This document shows, piece after piece, positions 55,623 to 63,662 of a stretch of DNA of 64,000 nucleotides. The notes beneath the pieces were generated by a model that saw nothing but the letters and a program-made list of their open reading frames with translations, had not been told where the DNA came from and searched no databases. Position 1 is the stretch's first letter; each line of letters starts with the position of its first letter. The position numbers and the translations under genes were made by a program. Source of the DNA: Hominiventricola filiformis (GTDB lineage Bacteria > Bacillota > Clostridia > Lachnospirales > Lachnospiraceae); assembly GCF_020686965.1 (NCBI RefSeq), contig NZ_JAJEPS010000004.1, positions 62,001-126,000 of the forward strand, read 5' to 3'.

Positions 55623-57755
55623 CTACTCCTCCTGTTCTTCCATCAGATAATAATAAGGTCCAAAATCACTGGCAATCATCTGCTTCCCGGTCTTCGCAAG
55701 TTCCCGCTTTACCCCGGTCAGCACGTGCTTCATGGTTACCTTTTCCTTCTTTGCTGCCGCAAGAAAAGCGGCTGCGACTGCCACATTCTTTATCTGGCTG
55801 CCTGAAAATTTGTATTCTTCTGCAAGGAATTCCACATCCAGCATTTCTCTCGGAACTTCTGCCGGAAATACATGCTCCCAGATTTTCCGACGTCTCGTAA
55901 TATCCGTAAAGGGAAATTCAATGACATATTTAAATCTTCGTAAAAATGCACTGTCAAAATTTTGAAGAAGATTCGTCGCAAGGATCATCACGCCTTCGTA
56001 TTCCTCTATTTTCTGAAGCAGGTATGCCGTGCTGGCATTTGCATACTTATCATTGGAATCCCGCTGCTCCGTTCTTTTTCCGAATAAGGCATCTGCCTCA
56101 TCAAAGAAGAGGATGCTCTGGCTCTTCGCCGCCTGTCTGAAAATATTTCCCAGTTTTTTCTCGGATTCCCCTATATATTTGGACATCACCCCTGCCATGT
56201 CTACCTTATACAGTTCCATTCCAAGGCGGTTTGCCATGACCTGAGCCGCCATGGTCTTGCCAGTTCCGGGAGGTCCGTAGAAGATCATGGACACGCCTCT
56301 TCCATAGGCAATCTTCTCTTCAAATTTCCATTGATGATAGACCTGATGATGACACATCACCTGGTCACAGGCATCCTGAAGCATCTTTTTCTGGAATGCC
56401 GGCAGCACCAGATCATCCCACTGGTATTGTGCCTGAATTCTGACTGCATCGTCTCCCAGGCTGTGTTCCAGCCGGTTTCTGCAGGCTTCCAGAATCCATT
56501 TTGCTTCCGTCTTTTTTCCTTCCATCTTCAGACGGTTTTCATATTCTTCGGCACTTATCACAATTGCTCCCGGAGTCAGCTGATATTTATCTGACAGAAA
56601 CAAAAGATCAAACGCATCCGGTATCTGTTCTTCTCTCAGCACATGTTTCCACAGGATCAGCCGTTCCTCTGTAGTTGTCTTCGGTATTTCCATATAAATC
56701 GTCTGGCTTCTGTTGTCGTGCTGCTTTGTTGGATTTTTAAAAACAGATGTAAAAAATACAGGTTCTTCCCACTCACCCAGTTCCTGCAGCAGATGTTCGG
56801 AAATCCCGCCATCTTCCGGCAGATCAGCAAAGCACAAAATGGCATTACCTCTTAAAACGGTCTCCCTTTTCAGCCTTTGAACCAGCATGGATAACTCACA
56901 GAGGGTATCCGGCAAAGTGTTTCCTCTCACAAGCAGTATTTCCCGTCCGAAGGTCTGACAAAATGCTGCGACCTGATATTTTTTCCCGGAACCCTGTTCT
57001 CCAAAAAGAAATATCCTTTTTTTCTGCCTGATGCTTCTGCTGATTCCGGTCTGTATTTCCTGCTGGATCCAAAGTTTTGGTTCCGGGTGGTATGTATAAT
57101 CTACATACATCTTAAGTTCGTCATCCACCGATCCATAATCCTGCAGGTAAGCAAAAATTCTGTCATCCAGATGAAGTCCTTTTTCCAGAAGTGATTCCCC
57201 TCTCTGACCTGCTTCCGTCCCGGCAAACAGCCAGGAAAGTAGTTCTTTTCTTGACAGACATTTTCTTTTAATCTCTATGGTTTCCGCTTCTTCCAGAGCA
57301 TACAGTCTGGTGCAGAAATGAATCGTTGGCCCCTTTCCTCCCTGATATTCGCACATTGCAGAGACAGCAAGGCCCGTCTCATGATCCATCTGTGATGCCC
57401 AGGCAAGAATGAGCAAAAAAGCTTCAAAGTCCGTAAGTCCGAATGCATGAATTACATATTCCATGGCGATGACGATTCCGTTTTCCCGCATACTTTTCTT
57501 TCCGCATTCCCGGATATGGGACAGTTCCTGAAGTGCTTCTTTCTTATGATTCCAGAACTCCGGATGAGATTTTTGAAGCGTCCGGGTCAGCTCCTGATGG
57601 GACAGGATACTTCCGCCAATTCTCGGAAGCATATCGCCTTTTGTCTCCTCCTGGTAAAATTTCTCATATACCAGTAACAGTTTTCGGATACTTTCCAATA
57701 AAGCCAGCTGATATTCCAGTTCATTTTGAAATCTGTAATCATCCATATTTTTCAT
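55623..57755 (-). CDS. AAA+ ATPase of the CIS, first copy (Afp15/Pvc15-like)
   Basis: 710 residues. A C-terminal AAA+ module has Walker A GPPGTGKT at 494–501, Walker B LFFDEAD at 549–555, sensor-1 LATN at 592–595 and arginines 606–607. A second P-loop-like GEQGSGKKYQ lies near residue 240. It is close in sequence to the 612-residue ATPase (shared GKTMAAQVMAN and TAYLLQ segments), so the two are paralogs. eCIS ATPases are needed for particle assembly or disassembly. The start overlaps the stop of the first gene of the run by 4 bases. Confidence 0.93.
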   Translation of the reverse strand: MKNMDDYRFQNELEYQLALLESIRKLLLVYEKFYQEETKGDMLPRIGGSILSHQELTRTLQKSHPEFWNHKKEALQELSHIRECGKKSMRENGIVIAMEYVIHAFGLTDFEAFLLILAWASQMDHETGLAVSAMCEYQGGKGPTIHFCTRLYALEEAETIEIKRKCLSRKELLSWLFAGTEAGQRGESLLEKGLHLDDRIFAYLQDYGSVDDELKMYVDYTYHPEPKLWIQQEIQTGISRSIRQKKRIFLFGEQGSGKKYQVAAFCQTFGREILLVRGNTLPDTLCELSMLVQRLKRETVLRGNAILCFADLPEDGGISEHLLQELGEWEEPVFFTSVFKNPTKQHDNRSQTIYMEIPKTTTEERLILWKHVLREEQIPDAFDLLFLSDKYQLTPGAIVISAEEYENRLKMEGKKTEAKWILEACRNRLEHSLGDDAVRIQAQYQWDDLVLPAFQKKMLQDACDQVMCHHQVYHQWKFEEKIAYGRGVSMIFYGPPGTGKTMAAQVMANRLGMELYKVDMAGVMSKYIGESEKKLGNIFRQAAKSQSILFFDEADALFGKRTEQRDSNDKYANASTAYLLQKIEEYEGVMILATNLLQNFDSAFLRRFKYVIEFPFTDITRRRKIWEHVFPAEVPREMLDVEFLAEEYKFSGSQIKNVAVAAAFLAAAKKEKVTMKHVLTGVKRELAKTGKQMIASDFGPYYYLMEEQEE

Positions 57756-58567
57756 CCATTCTCATCCCCCGGTTCTGTTTCTTCCGGTACTTCTCTTTCC
57801 GCTGTCTCCTGAAGTGTCTTTTTCTTTTCCCTGTAATAGGCTTCTATATCCTGTTTCTGAAAATCATATGCATAATTAAGTCTTCTTAAAAAATGCTTCT
57901 GTGCAGTCTCTTTTCTCGTCAGAATGGATTCCGTCAGGTTTTCCATCGTCAGGTTTTCCACTGCTTCTCTTCGAAGCCCTCTCACCTCTTCTGATTTCTC
58001 CTGGTTCTCCCGGATTGCTTCCTGTATTTCTTTTCTGCGCTTTCGTATCTGGGTCAGCTCTTCTGTTTCCTCCGACTTCATAAAAAACGGCATCGTCTTC
58101 TGTATGGCTTCCATATTATTTCTTCCCAGATAAGTCTGAATGGAATATCTGGTCCATGGCTTATTCTCTTTTTTCTCGATCAGGACAGATGCCATCTCCC
58201 ATCGTTTGGAAACATAAGCCCTGTTCTCATTATTGCCTTTCAGAAGAGATTTCTGCTGATATTCTTTCATCTCTCTCTGATAGCGGCTTGCCACGGTGTC
58301 ATAACGGGAGGTTTTCAGATTTGCAAACAGGAATACCCGTTCCCGATTCGGGTTATAGCCCATCTGCAGCGTGCCGAACATATTCTCCTGTTTCAGCAGA
58401 CGATCACAGCCAAACAGATGTCCAGCCATCTGACTCTCATAATAGCCCTCTATTTTTGTATGTTTTGCGAAATATTCTATCTGCACATGGCTTGCCGCTG
58501 TCAGACGGTCTGACACTTCCCGAAAATGTTCTTTTTTCTTCTGCTGTAAGTCTCTTTCTGCTTTCAT
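57752..58567 (-). CDS. First gene of the CIS run, unknown helical protein
   Basis: 271 residues from the ATG at 58567, which has GGAGGTAGACGGA upstream; the frame is open to 58636 without a binding site. It is highly charged. Residues about 155–250 are predicted coiled coil (ELTQIRKRRKEIQEAIRENQ). The N-terminal half has GYNPNRERVFLFANLKTSRYD. No membrane segment, signal peptide or known domain was recognised. As the leader gene, directly after the regulator's terminator, it could be regulatory or an assembly factor; nothing in the sequence decides. Confidence 0.7.
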   Translation of the reverse strand: MKAERDLQQKKKEHFREVSDRLTAASHVQIEYFAKHTKIEGYYESQMAGHLFGCDRLLKQENMFGTLQMGYNPNRERVFLFANLKTSRYDTVASRYQREMKEYQQKSLLKGNNENRAYVSKRWEMASVLIEKKENKPWTRYSIQTYLGRNNMEAIQKTMPFFMKSEETEELTQIRKRRKEIQEAIRENQEKSEEVRGLRREAVENLTMENLTESILTRKETAQKHFLRRLNYAYDFQKQDIEAYYREKKKTLQETAEREVPEETEPGDENG

Positions 58568-58595
58568 TCCGTCTACCTCCGGCCACACGCAGTCT

Positions 58596-58624
58596 ATTGT
58601 AAGATACATTTTGACAGAAAAAGA
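58596..58624 (-). promoter_or_regulatory. Candidate promoter of the CIS run
   Basis: On the minus strand TACAAT (58596–58601) lies 29 bases before the first CIS start codon. The hexamer 17 bases upstream is a poor -35 (TCTTTT), as expected for an activator-dependent promoter. A palindrome ACTACCCGTTCGGGCAGT is centred about 54 bases upstream of the expected start point. Confidence 0.4.
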
Positions 58625-58666
58625 CAGGAACCGCACTGCCCGAACGGGTAGTCCTTGTTCCTGTCT
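58618..58666 (-). terminator. Intrinsic terminator of the luxR-type gene
   Basis: Directly after the stop codon, AGACAGGAAC and GTTCCTGTCT (58657–58666 with 58622–58631) form a 10-bp stem, with an inner 8-pair stem ACTGCCCG/CGGGTAGT (58635–58652). On the minus strand the hairpin is followed by TTTT (58621–58618), a run of five T counting the last stem base. The inner stem is also a near-perfect palindrome and could be a protein site. Confidence 0.8.
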
Positions 58667-61075
58667 CTATAAAAGCCTGTATTCTTTGATCATATTGACC
58701 GCCTGGCTGCGGTTCTTCGCTCCCAGTTTCTGATAAATATTTTTCAGGTGATATTTGACGGTATTTTCTGAAACACAGAGCTGGGCAGCGATCTCTGCAT
58801 TCTTCTCTCCCAAAGCCAGCAGATGAAGCACATCTTTTTCATAACTGGTAAACTGATCAAGCCTCATGGTCTCCCGCTGCCTTAAATATCCCGGATAGAT
58901 CAGCATCTGCGCCCTGCAGGCGCTCATAACTTCCCGGATATACGGATCTTTCTTCCATTCGTCTCTCCGCTCTGTCAGTGCAGACAATGGCTCATAGACC
59001 GCCTCTCCTTCATCAGCAAATACCCGGATGAACCTGGTCTTACGTCCCAGCTCCAGTGCTTCTGTCAGTTTTTCCTGCCAGCAGGACTGTTCTTCCCGAT
59101 AATCAATAATGGCTTCCAGCATACGAACCTGAATCTCCAGATAATACATCTGATAATTGACAGCAAATTCCAGCAGAGAACGAAGCAGAAGACGCGCCGC
59201 CATATAGCTTTCCTGCCAGATATAGATTTTTGTTTTCATGAGATACGAATAATACATGGGACTCTGGAATCTGCCGCTGTCATCCGGAGCTTTATTTTTC
59301 ATCCATGTGAGAATTTGTTCTTTATTATTTTTCAGAAGATGATACTGGATTCTGTGGGCATCGAAACTGGTATTCCAGAATTCATCCTCTTCTGCCTCTT
59401 CCTCCAGACGGTAAAGCACGAAGGCATCCGCCCCCTGAGCCTGATTCCTGGCTATCATAAGATCTGCCATTTTCAGACTGCACAGCTTCTGAAACCTGCT
59501 GTTCTGCTGTTTTCTCGCTTCATAAAAAGCTTCTGACAAGAGGTTTCCGGCTTCTTCCAGACGGTTATATTCGTAACAGACTTCTGCCCGGAAGAACCGT
59601 TCCAGCACATAATACCCGGGACCGACTACCGATCCCATGTTTTGTGGAAATACATCTTTCTCTGAAAATGCCCCTCCTTTTTCCAGAAAGCGGCAGAAGT
59701 CTTTATTTCCATGCAGGATAGAAATCTGTTCCGGCAAAAAATTACCCTGATACTCTCCTCTTCCTAAGATCTCCATGCCTCCCGGAAGGGACATCACCTG
59801 CCGCAGCTTCTCTGCTGTCACACCACCTGGCCTTACCTGCTCCAGACAGAACAATGCCTGACTGATCCGGATCTGTTCTTTCCCCGATGTCTGTTCCAGC
59901 ATCCGATACAACTGCTGCTCATAGAGCCGGCTCTCCTCTGCATTTCCGCGGATCGCCTCCTGCACAGATCTGGCCATCAGAAGTTCCGGGCAGCTTTTTA
60001 AGTACAGTTCCGGAATTCTCAGGCAGGCATCTTCCAGTTTTAAAAACACCTCACAGGAAAGTTTCCCCCGGAAAATGTTTCCAAGCAGAACCACCATATG
60101 TTCCCAGTCATTTAAAAGGTCTGCGAAACGAAGTGCCGAGAAGCAGTCATTCTTCTGCTCATAGTATTCCATGGATCTCCGATACAGATCGGTTAACATC
60201 TCCTGATCCATATATTTCTGTACGCACCGTTTCAGAAATTTTCCAAACAGTATCGAAAACTCCCATCGCCCCACACCGGTCGGAATGAGAATACTTCCCT
60301 TTTTTAAAAGTCTCTGTATAAACGCTTTGCTTTCTTTTACTGATAAATCTGCCAGACTCCAGATCAGTTCTTCGGTCAGTTCTTCGAAAAAACTCAGTCT
60401 GACAAGAATATTCTGATCTTCCACCAGTAATGTACGGAAAAAATAAAGATCAATCCAGCTGTAGACATCTTCCAGACACTGTTCTTTCACCACCCTGCAA
60501 TAACCTTTTTTTGAACTGCTCAGAGGATTTTCCAGCATATAGAGGCATAATGGCATATTTCGAAAATCTTTTTCTATCCGAAATGCATCTTCTTCACTCA
60601 GATAAATTCCCTTTTTCCCGAAATACCGGCGCACTTCTTCCCTGTTTGGTTTCATTTCCCTGATTCCATAGGTAATGAGCCGTCCGGCTACACGGAATGG
60701 AAGTAATTCTTCCGCAATCGGTGCTGAAGACGCAATCACATATTTTTCGCCGTGGCTGCTTTTTCCGATCCTTTTCCACAGGTGCTCCCGGTCACTTTCC
60801 TCCGGCAGAATTTCATTCAGATCTGTAATGATAAAAATCTGTCCATCCTCTTCCGGAAGAGATTGAAGCTGTTCTGCTGCATAACCTTCTTCCAGCATCT
60901 GTATGGAAACCTCCGGATGATGTTCCGCAAAACCCATGAGAAAAGTATGTTTTCCCCATCCGATGGGAGCCTGCAGCAAGATCAAATCATAACGCATCAG
61001 GTCATTGCAGAGCCTTTCATCAAGCTCCCGATTATCAATATGGACTTCTTTTTTATAAGTTGTCCCTGCTGCCAT
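58667..61075 (-). CDS. MalT-like STAND/LuxR transcriptional regulator, probable CIS activator
   Basis: 802 residues. An N-terminal P-loop APIGWGKHT at 36–44 and a Walker-B-like QIFIITDLNEIL suggest a STAND-type ATPase. A helical-repeat middle follows (residues about 250–720), with a LuxR/GerE helix-turn-helix at 739–802 (FTSYEKDVLHLLALGEKNAEIAAQL, then SENTVKYHLKNIYQKLGAKNRSQA). MalT-type proteins are activators that multimerise on direct repeats when bound to inducer and ATP. Its place directly upstream of the CIS run, same strand, makes it the likely regulator. It has a good promoter and two LytTR-box-like repeats upstream. Confidence 0.9.
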   Translation of the reverse strand: MAAGTTYKKEVHIDNRELDERLCNDLMRYDLILLQAPIGWGKHTFLMGFAEHHPEVSIQMLEEGYAAEQLQSLPEEDGQIFIITDLNEILPEESDREHLWKRIGKSSHGEKYVIASSAPIAEELLPFRVAGRLITYGIREMKPNREEVRRYFGKKGIYLSEEDAFRIEKDFRNMPLCLYMLENPLSSSKKGYCRVVKEQCLEDVYSWIDLYFFRTLLVEDQNILVRLSFFEELTEELIWSLADLSVKESKAFIQRLLKKGSILIPTGVGRWEFSILFGKFLKRCVQKYMDQEMLTDLYRRSMEYYEQKNDCFSALRFADLLNDWEHMVVLLGNIFRGKLSCEVFLKLEDACLRIPELYLKSCPELLMARSVQEAIRGNAEESRLYEQQLYRMLEQTSGKEQIRISQALFCLEQVRPGGVTAEKLRQVMSLPGGMEILGRGEYQGNFLPEQISILHGNKDFCRFLEKGGAFSEKDVFPQNMGSVVGPGYYVLERFFRAEVCYEYNRLEEAGNLLSEAFYEARKQQNSRFQKLCSLKMADLMIARNQAQGADAFVLYRLEEEAEEDEFWNTSFDAHRIQYHLLKNNKEQILTWMKNKAPDDSGRFQSPMYYSYLMKTKIYIWQESYMAARLLLRSLLEFAVNYQMYYLEIQVRMLEAIIDYREEQSCWQEKLTEALELGRKTRFIRVFADEGEAVYEPLSALTERRDEWKKDPYIREVMSACRAQMLIYPGYLRQRETMRLDQFTSYEKDVLHLLALGEKNAEIAAQLCVSENTVKYHLKNIYQKLGAKNRSQAVNMIKEYRLL

Positions 61076-61111
61076 CTGCCAAACCCATCCTTTGTATCAT
61101 TCTATAGTTTC

Positions 61112-61140
61112 ACTATACGCAGTTCTTCTTTCCGCTTCAA
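61112..61140 (-). promoter_or_regulatory. Promoter of the luxR-type gene
   Basis: On the minus strand TTGAAG (61135–61140) and TATAGT (61112–61117) are 17 bases apart, about 35 bases before the start codon at 61075. Confidence 0.6.
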
Positions 61141-61151
61141 CCAAGGTTCGG

Positions 61152-61179
61152 CAAACGGTAATTTATGTTCCTCAAACGG
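61152..61179 (-). promoter_or_regulatory. Pair of LytTR-box-like direct repeats
   Basis: CCGTTTG occurs twice on the minus strand (61173–61179 and 61152–61158), exactly 21 bases apart, in contexts GCCGTTTGA and ACCGTTTGC that resemble the LytTR consensus. The downstream repeat lies 12 bases before the -35 of the luxR promoter, the usual place for LytTR activators. The LytTR gene itself is 75 bases away on the other strand. Confidence 0.55.
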
Positions 61180-61195
61180 CAAATATATTTACTTC

Positions 61196-61224
61196 TGGAT
61201 ATGACAAAAAAGATGTGCTATACT
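61196..61224 (+). promoter_or_regulatory. Extended -10 promoter of the LytTR regulator gene
   Basis: TGCTATACT (61216–61224) is an extended -10. A weak -35 (TGGATA) is 17 bases upstream. The start codon is at 61254, with AAGAGGT 6–7 bases before it. Confidence 0.55.
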
Positions 61225-61253
61225 GGAAAATAATGATATAAAAGAGGTCTGTT

Positions 61254-61976
61254 ATGATAAAAATCTCTCTTGTGGATGATGATCCGTCAGACCGGAGCTT
61301 CCTCCATTCTCTTGTGTCCGGCTCTTTTGAGAAAACCGGCATTGCCGTTGAGATCAGTGAGTTTGAAAGTGCAGAAGACTTTCTCTCTGTCTTTGAACCG
61401 GAAATTTTCGATCTCTGTTTTCTCGATATTTATATGAAAAAAATGAATGGAATGGACGCTGCCAGACAAATCCGGGAGCTGGATCCGGAGCTGGCCATTG
61501 TTTTCCTGACCAGCAGTGCAGACTATGTCTATGAAGGCTATGAAGTGCAGGCTCTGCGTTACCTGACCAAACCACCGGTTCCTGAAAAAGTTCACGCGGT
61601 TATCGACCAGTTTCTCGCACAGACGGTACTGAAAAACCGACGTCTGGCTGTCTCTTCCGGCAAACAGAACTATGAAGTTCCCTATGGAAAGATTCTCTAT
61701 ATTATGTCGGTGGGCAATAATATTGAACTCCATCTGAAAGACACCTGTATCCGCCTGTCCGCAAGACACACTTTTACGAAAACCATAGAACCACTGCTCC
61801 AGGATTTCCGGTTCATTTCATGTGCCCGCGGCGTGGTCGTCAATCTGGCTCATGTAAAAGCGCTGGAAAAAGATCGTTTTCTTATGGACAATGGAGCACC
61901 GATTCCCATCAGCCGAAGACAGTATGCAGCTGTCAATGACGCTTATATTGATTTTCAATTTGAGCATATGCTCTGA
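61254..61976 (+). CDS. LytTR-family response regulator
   Basis: 240 residues. The receiver domain spans 1–125 with acidic residues at 8–10, phospho-acceptor Asp58 in CFLDIYMKKMNGMDA, Ser/Thr at 86–88 and Lys106 in LRYLTKPPVP. The LytTR DNA-binding domain covers about 130–240 (VPYGKILYIMSVGNNIELHL, RFISCARGVVVNLAHVKAL). It is the AgrA/LytR class that binds paired direct repeats. It starts an operon with a surface protein and a membrane sensor, and diverges from the luxR-type gene, its likely target. Confidence 0.94.
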   Translation: MIKISLVDDDPSDRSFLHSLVSGSFEKTGIAVEISEFESAEDFLSVFEPEIFDLCFLDIYMKKMNGMDAARQIRELDPELAIVFLTSSADYVYEGYEVQALRYLTKPPVPEKVHAVIDQFLAQTVLKNRRLAVSSGKQNYEVPYGKILYIMSVGNNIELHLKDTCIRLSARHTFTKTIEPLLQDFRFISCARGVVVNLAHVKALEKDRFLMDNGAPIPISRRQYAAVNDAYIDFQFEHML

Positions 61977-62009
61977 TCTGGACAACTATTGTGAAGGAGG
62001 AATTATGAC

Positions 62010-63662
62010 ATGAAAAAATTGCTGTTGCTTCCAGTCTGTGTACTGGTTTTATGTATGACAGTTCCTGCTTCTTTCGTATTTGCTGAAGAAGAGCTTTCTT
62101 CTGAGGTTTCCTGTGGAGGAATCATTACCGCTATTCAGAGACAAGGATTACTCTCTTCTATTCCGCCTCTGGTATTTTACAGTAACGAAGATTCTTCCAC
62201 CCTTGATGCCTGCGTGCAGGAATATAGACAGATGCTGGCATCTGTAGTCGCTACCGTCGATGAAAACGGTACCTCTGCCGAAATGCCACTGACGGTTTGC
62301 TGGTCAGGTCCTGATGTGGATCTGTCTTCTCCGGGACTTTATCAAATGACCGGTGACATTCTGGCTCCGGATGGATATACCTTCGCAGAAGGAGTCATTA
62401 CCCAGATTATTGTTCCTTTTCAGATCAAATCTGCAGATGAGGTTTATCCGATCACTCTGATTGCCAATCAGAATCTCTGCGATGGCGGTATCATGCTTGC
62501 ACTGAATGATATCGAAAGCTGGAATGAGGCCATAGACGATCTCCATTACATGGCTACGACTATGTATGGTCTTACAGAAGATGAACAGCCTGCTTATCTG
62601 GAAGTCGTCTCTATTGATGATACGCTTGTGGATCTCTCCGTTCCCGGAGAATATGAGATTATCATCACACTGGCAGTATCGGAAGAAAACAAGGTATCTT
62701 TCAGCCTCCCGGAACATCTTCAGAAAATCCGCGTACCGGTAAAAATCTCTGATCCGGATGCTTTTGAACTGTGGATTACCAAATATGATAACGACTCCTT
62801 TTCTTTTGATTATTTAAAAAAACTGGATTCCTCTTTTAAGCTCTATACATTGGAAAGTGAGACAGAACTGTCTCCGGACGAATTGCCCACTGCAGACTGG
62901 TCAGTCGACACCAATGGATCTCTGAACGTTGACGCCAACTGCATGTCTGTTCTCAGACGGAATCTTACTGTGGGACATTACTATTATTATCAGATCCGTT
63001 CCGATTCCTGCAGTTCCACAATTGTGATGCTGCAGGATAACGGTGAAAAATGCTCCTATGCCAGTATCGGAGGAAACCGGGACGGAAGTTCTGACAATCC
63101 CGGAGCAGATGATGTAATTCAGCCGGCGCCCACTGCTCCTGCTGAGACACCTTCACAGCCGGAAACAACTGCACCCATGGAATCTTTTACAGAAGACAGT
63201 GATACCATCTACGGTACCCGTCTTGACCTGTCCCGAAAAAACCATGGTGGAAGCGCCTCTTTTTCCAAACACGACATTCAGGCCACCCTTTCTTCTGATA
63301 CCCTCGACAGTCTGGATATTGGAGCTTCTGATTCTCTGACTGTGGAAATCAAACAGGAAACACCATCCTCCGTGACTATTTCCGTATCAAAAAACGGCGA
63401 AACGGTCGCAGAGATTCCGGACACCAGAATCACTGCCCCTGTCAACGGCAAGCTTTATTCCTTTACCGTGCAGGAGACCGGTACTTATGAACTGCCCGAA
63501 CGGGAAGTCGACAGCGAAAGCACCATCCATACTTCCGAGCTGCCGCCATCTGACCCTTCCGGCGGTCTCTTCAACCGAAATGGACTCCCCTTTTATCTGG
63601 GTCTTTCTGCGCTGTCTCTTGGCGGTAGTTTTCTGATTCTCAGACGGAGGATCTTCCGATGA
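62010..63662 (+). CDS. Secreted, membrane-anchored surface protein of the sensor operon
   Basis: 550 residues. The signal peptide is residues 1–25 (cleavage after VFA). Two beta-sandwich-like repeats follow (with LSSPGLYQMTGDILAPDGYTF and LSVPGEYEIIITLA, resembling bacterial Ig-like 'shape' domains), then a Pro/Thr/Glu linker and a C-terminal membrane segment at about 524–545 with an RRRIFR tail. No LPXTG is present. GAAGGAGGAATTATGAC precedes the ATG. It overlaps the next gene by 4 bases. It could present or bind the signal sensed by the downstream membrane protein. Confidence 0.8.
   Translation: MKKLLLLPVCVLVLCMTVPASFVFAEEELSSEVSCGGIITAIQRQGLLSSIPPLVFYSNEDSSTLDACVQEYRQMLASVVATVDENGTSAEMPLTVCWSGPDVDLSSPGLYQMTGDILAPDGYTFAEGVITQIIVPFQIKSADEVYPITLIANQNLCDGGIMLALNDIESWNEAIDDLHYMATTMYGLTEDEQPAYLEVVSIDDTLVDLSVPGEYEIIITLAVSEENKVSFSLPEHLQKIRVPVKISDPDAFELWITKYDNDSFSFDYLKKLDSSFKLYTLESETELSPDELPTADWSVDTNGSLNVDANCMSVLRRNLTVGHYYYYQIRSDSCSSTIVMLQDNGEKCSYASIGGNRDGSSDNPGADDVIQPAPTAPAETPSQPETTAPMESFTEDSDTIYGTRLDLSRKNHGGSASFSKHDIQATLSSDTLDSLDIGASDSLTVEIKQETPSSVTISVSKNGETVAEIPDTRITAPVNGKLYSFTVQETGTYELPEREVDSESTIHTSELPPSDPSGGLFNRNGLPFYLGLSALSLGGSFLILRRRIFR

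Noticed and set aside
13813..58567. Prophage
   Set aside because: Tail-type genes are present, but no capsid, portal, terminase, holin, lysin, integrase or attachment-site repeat is seen, and AAA+, Pvc16 and DUF4280 genes mark a CIS.
13813..58567. Type VI secretion system
   Set aside because: No TssJ/L/M membrane complex, no ClpV-type ATPase with two full AAA modules and no TssB/C split sheath. The sheath is a single phage-like chain.
61076..61253. Small RNA or riboswitch in the divergent region
   Set aside because: The 178 bases are explained by two promoters and the LytTR-box pair; no stable conserved structure or terminator was seen.
63491..63508. Regulator site inside the surface protein gene
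   Set aside because: The palindrome is nearly the same as that at 58635, but it is within coding sequence far from any promoter; listed only as part of the motif finding.
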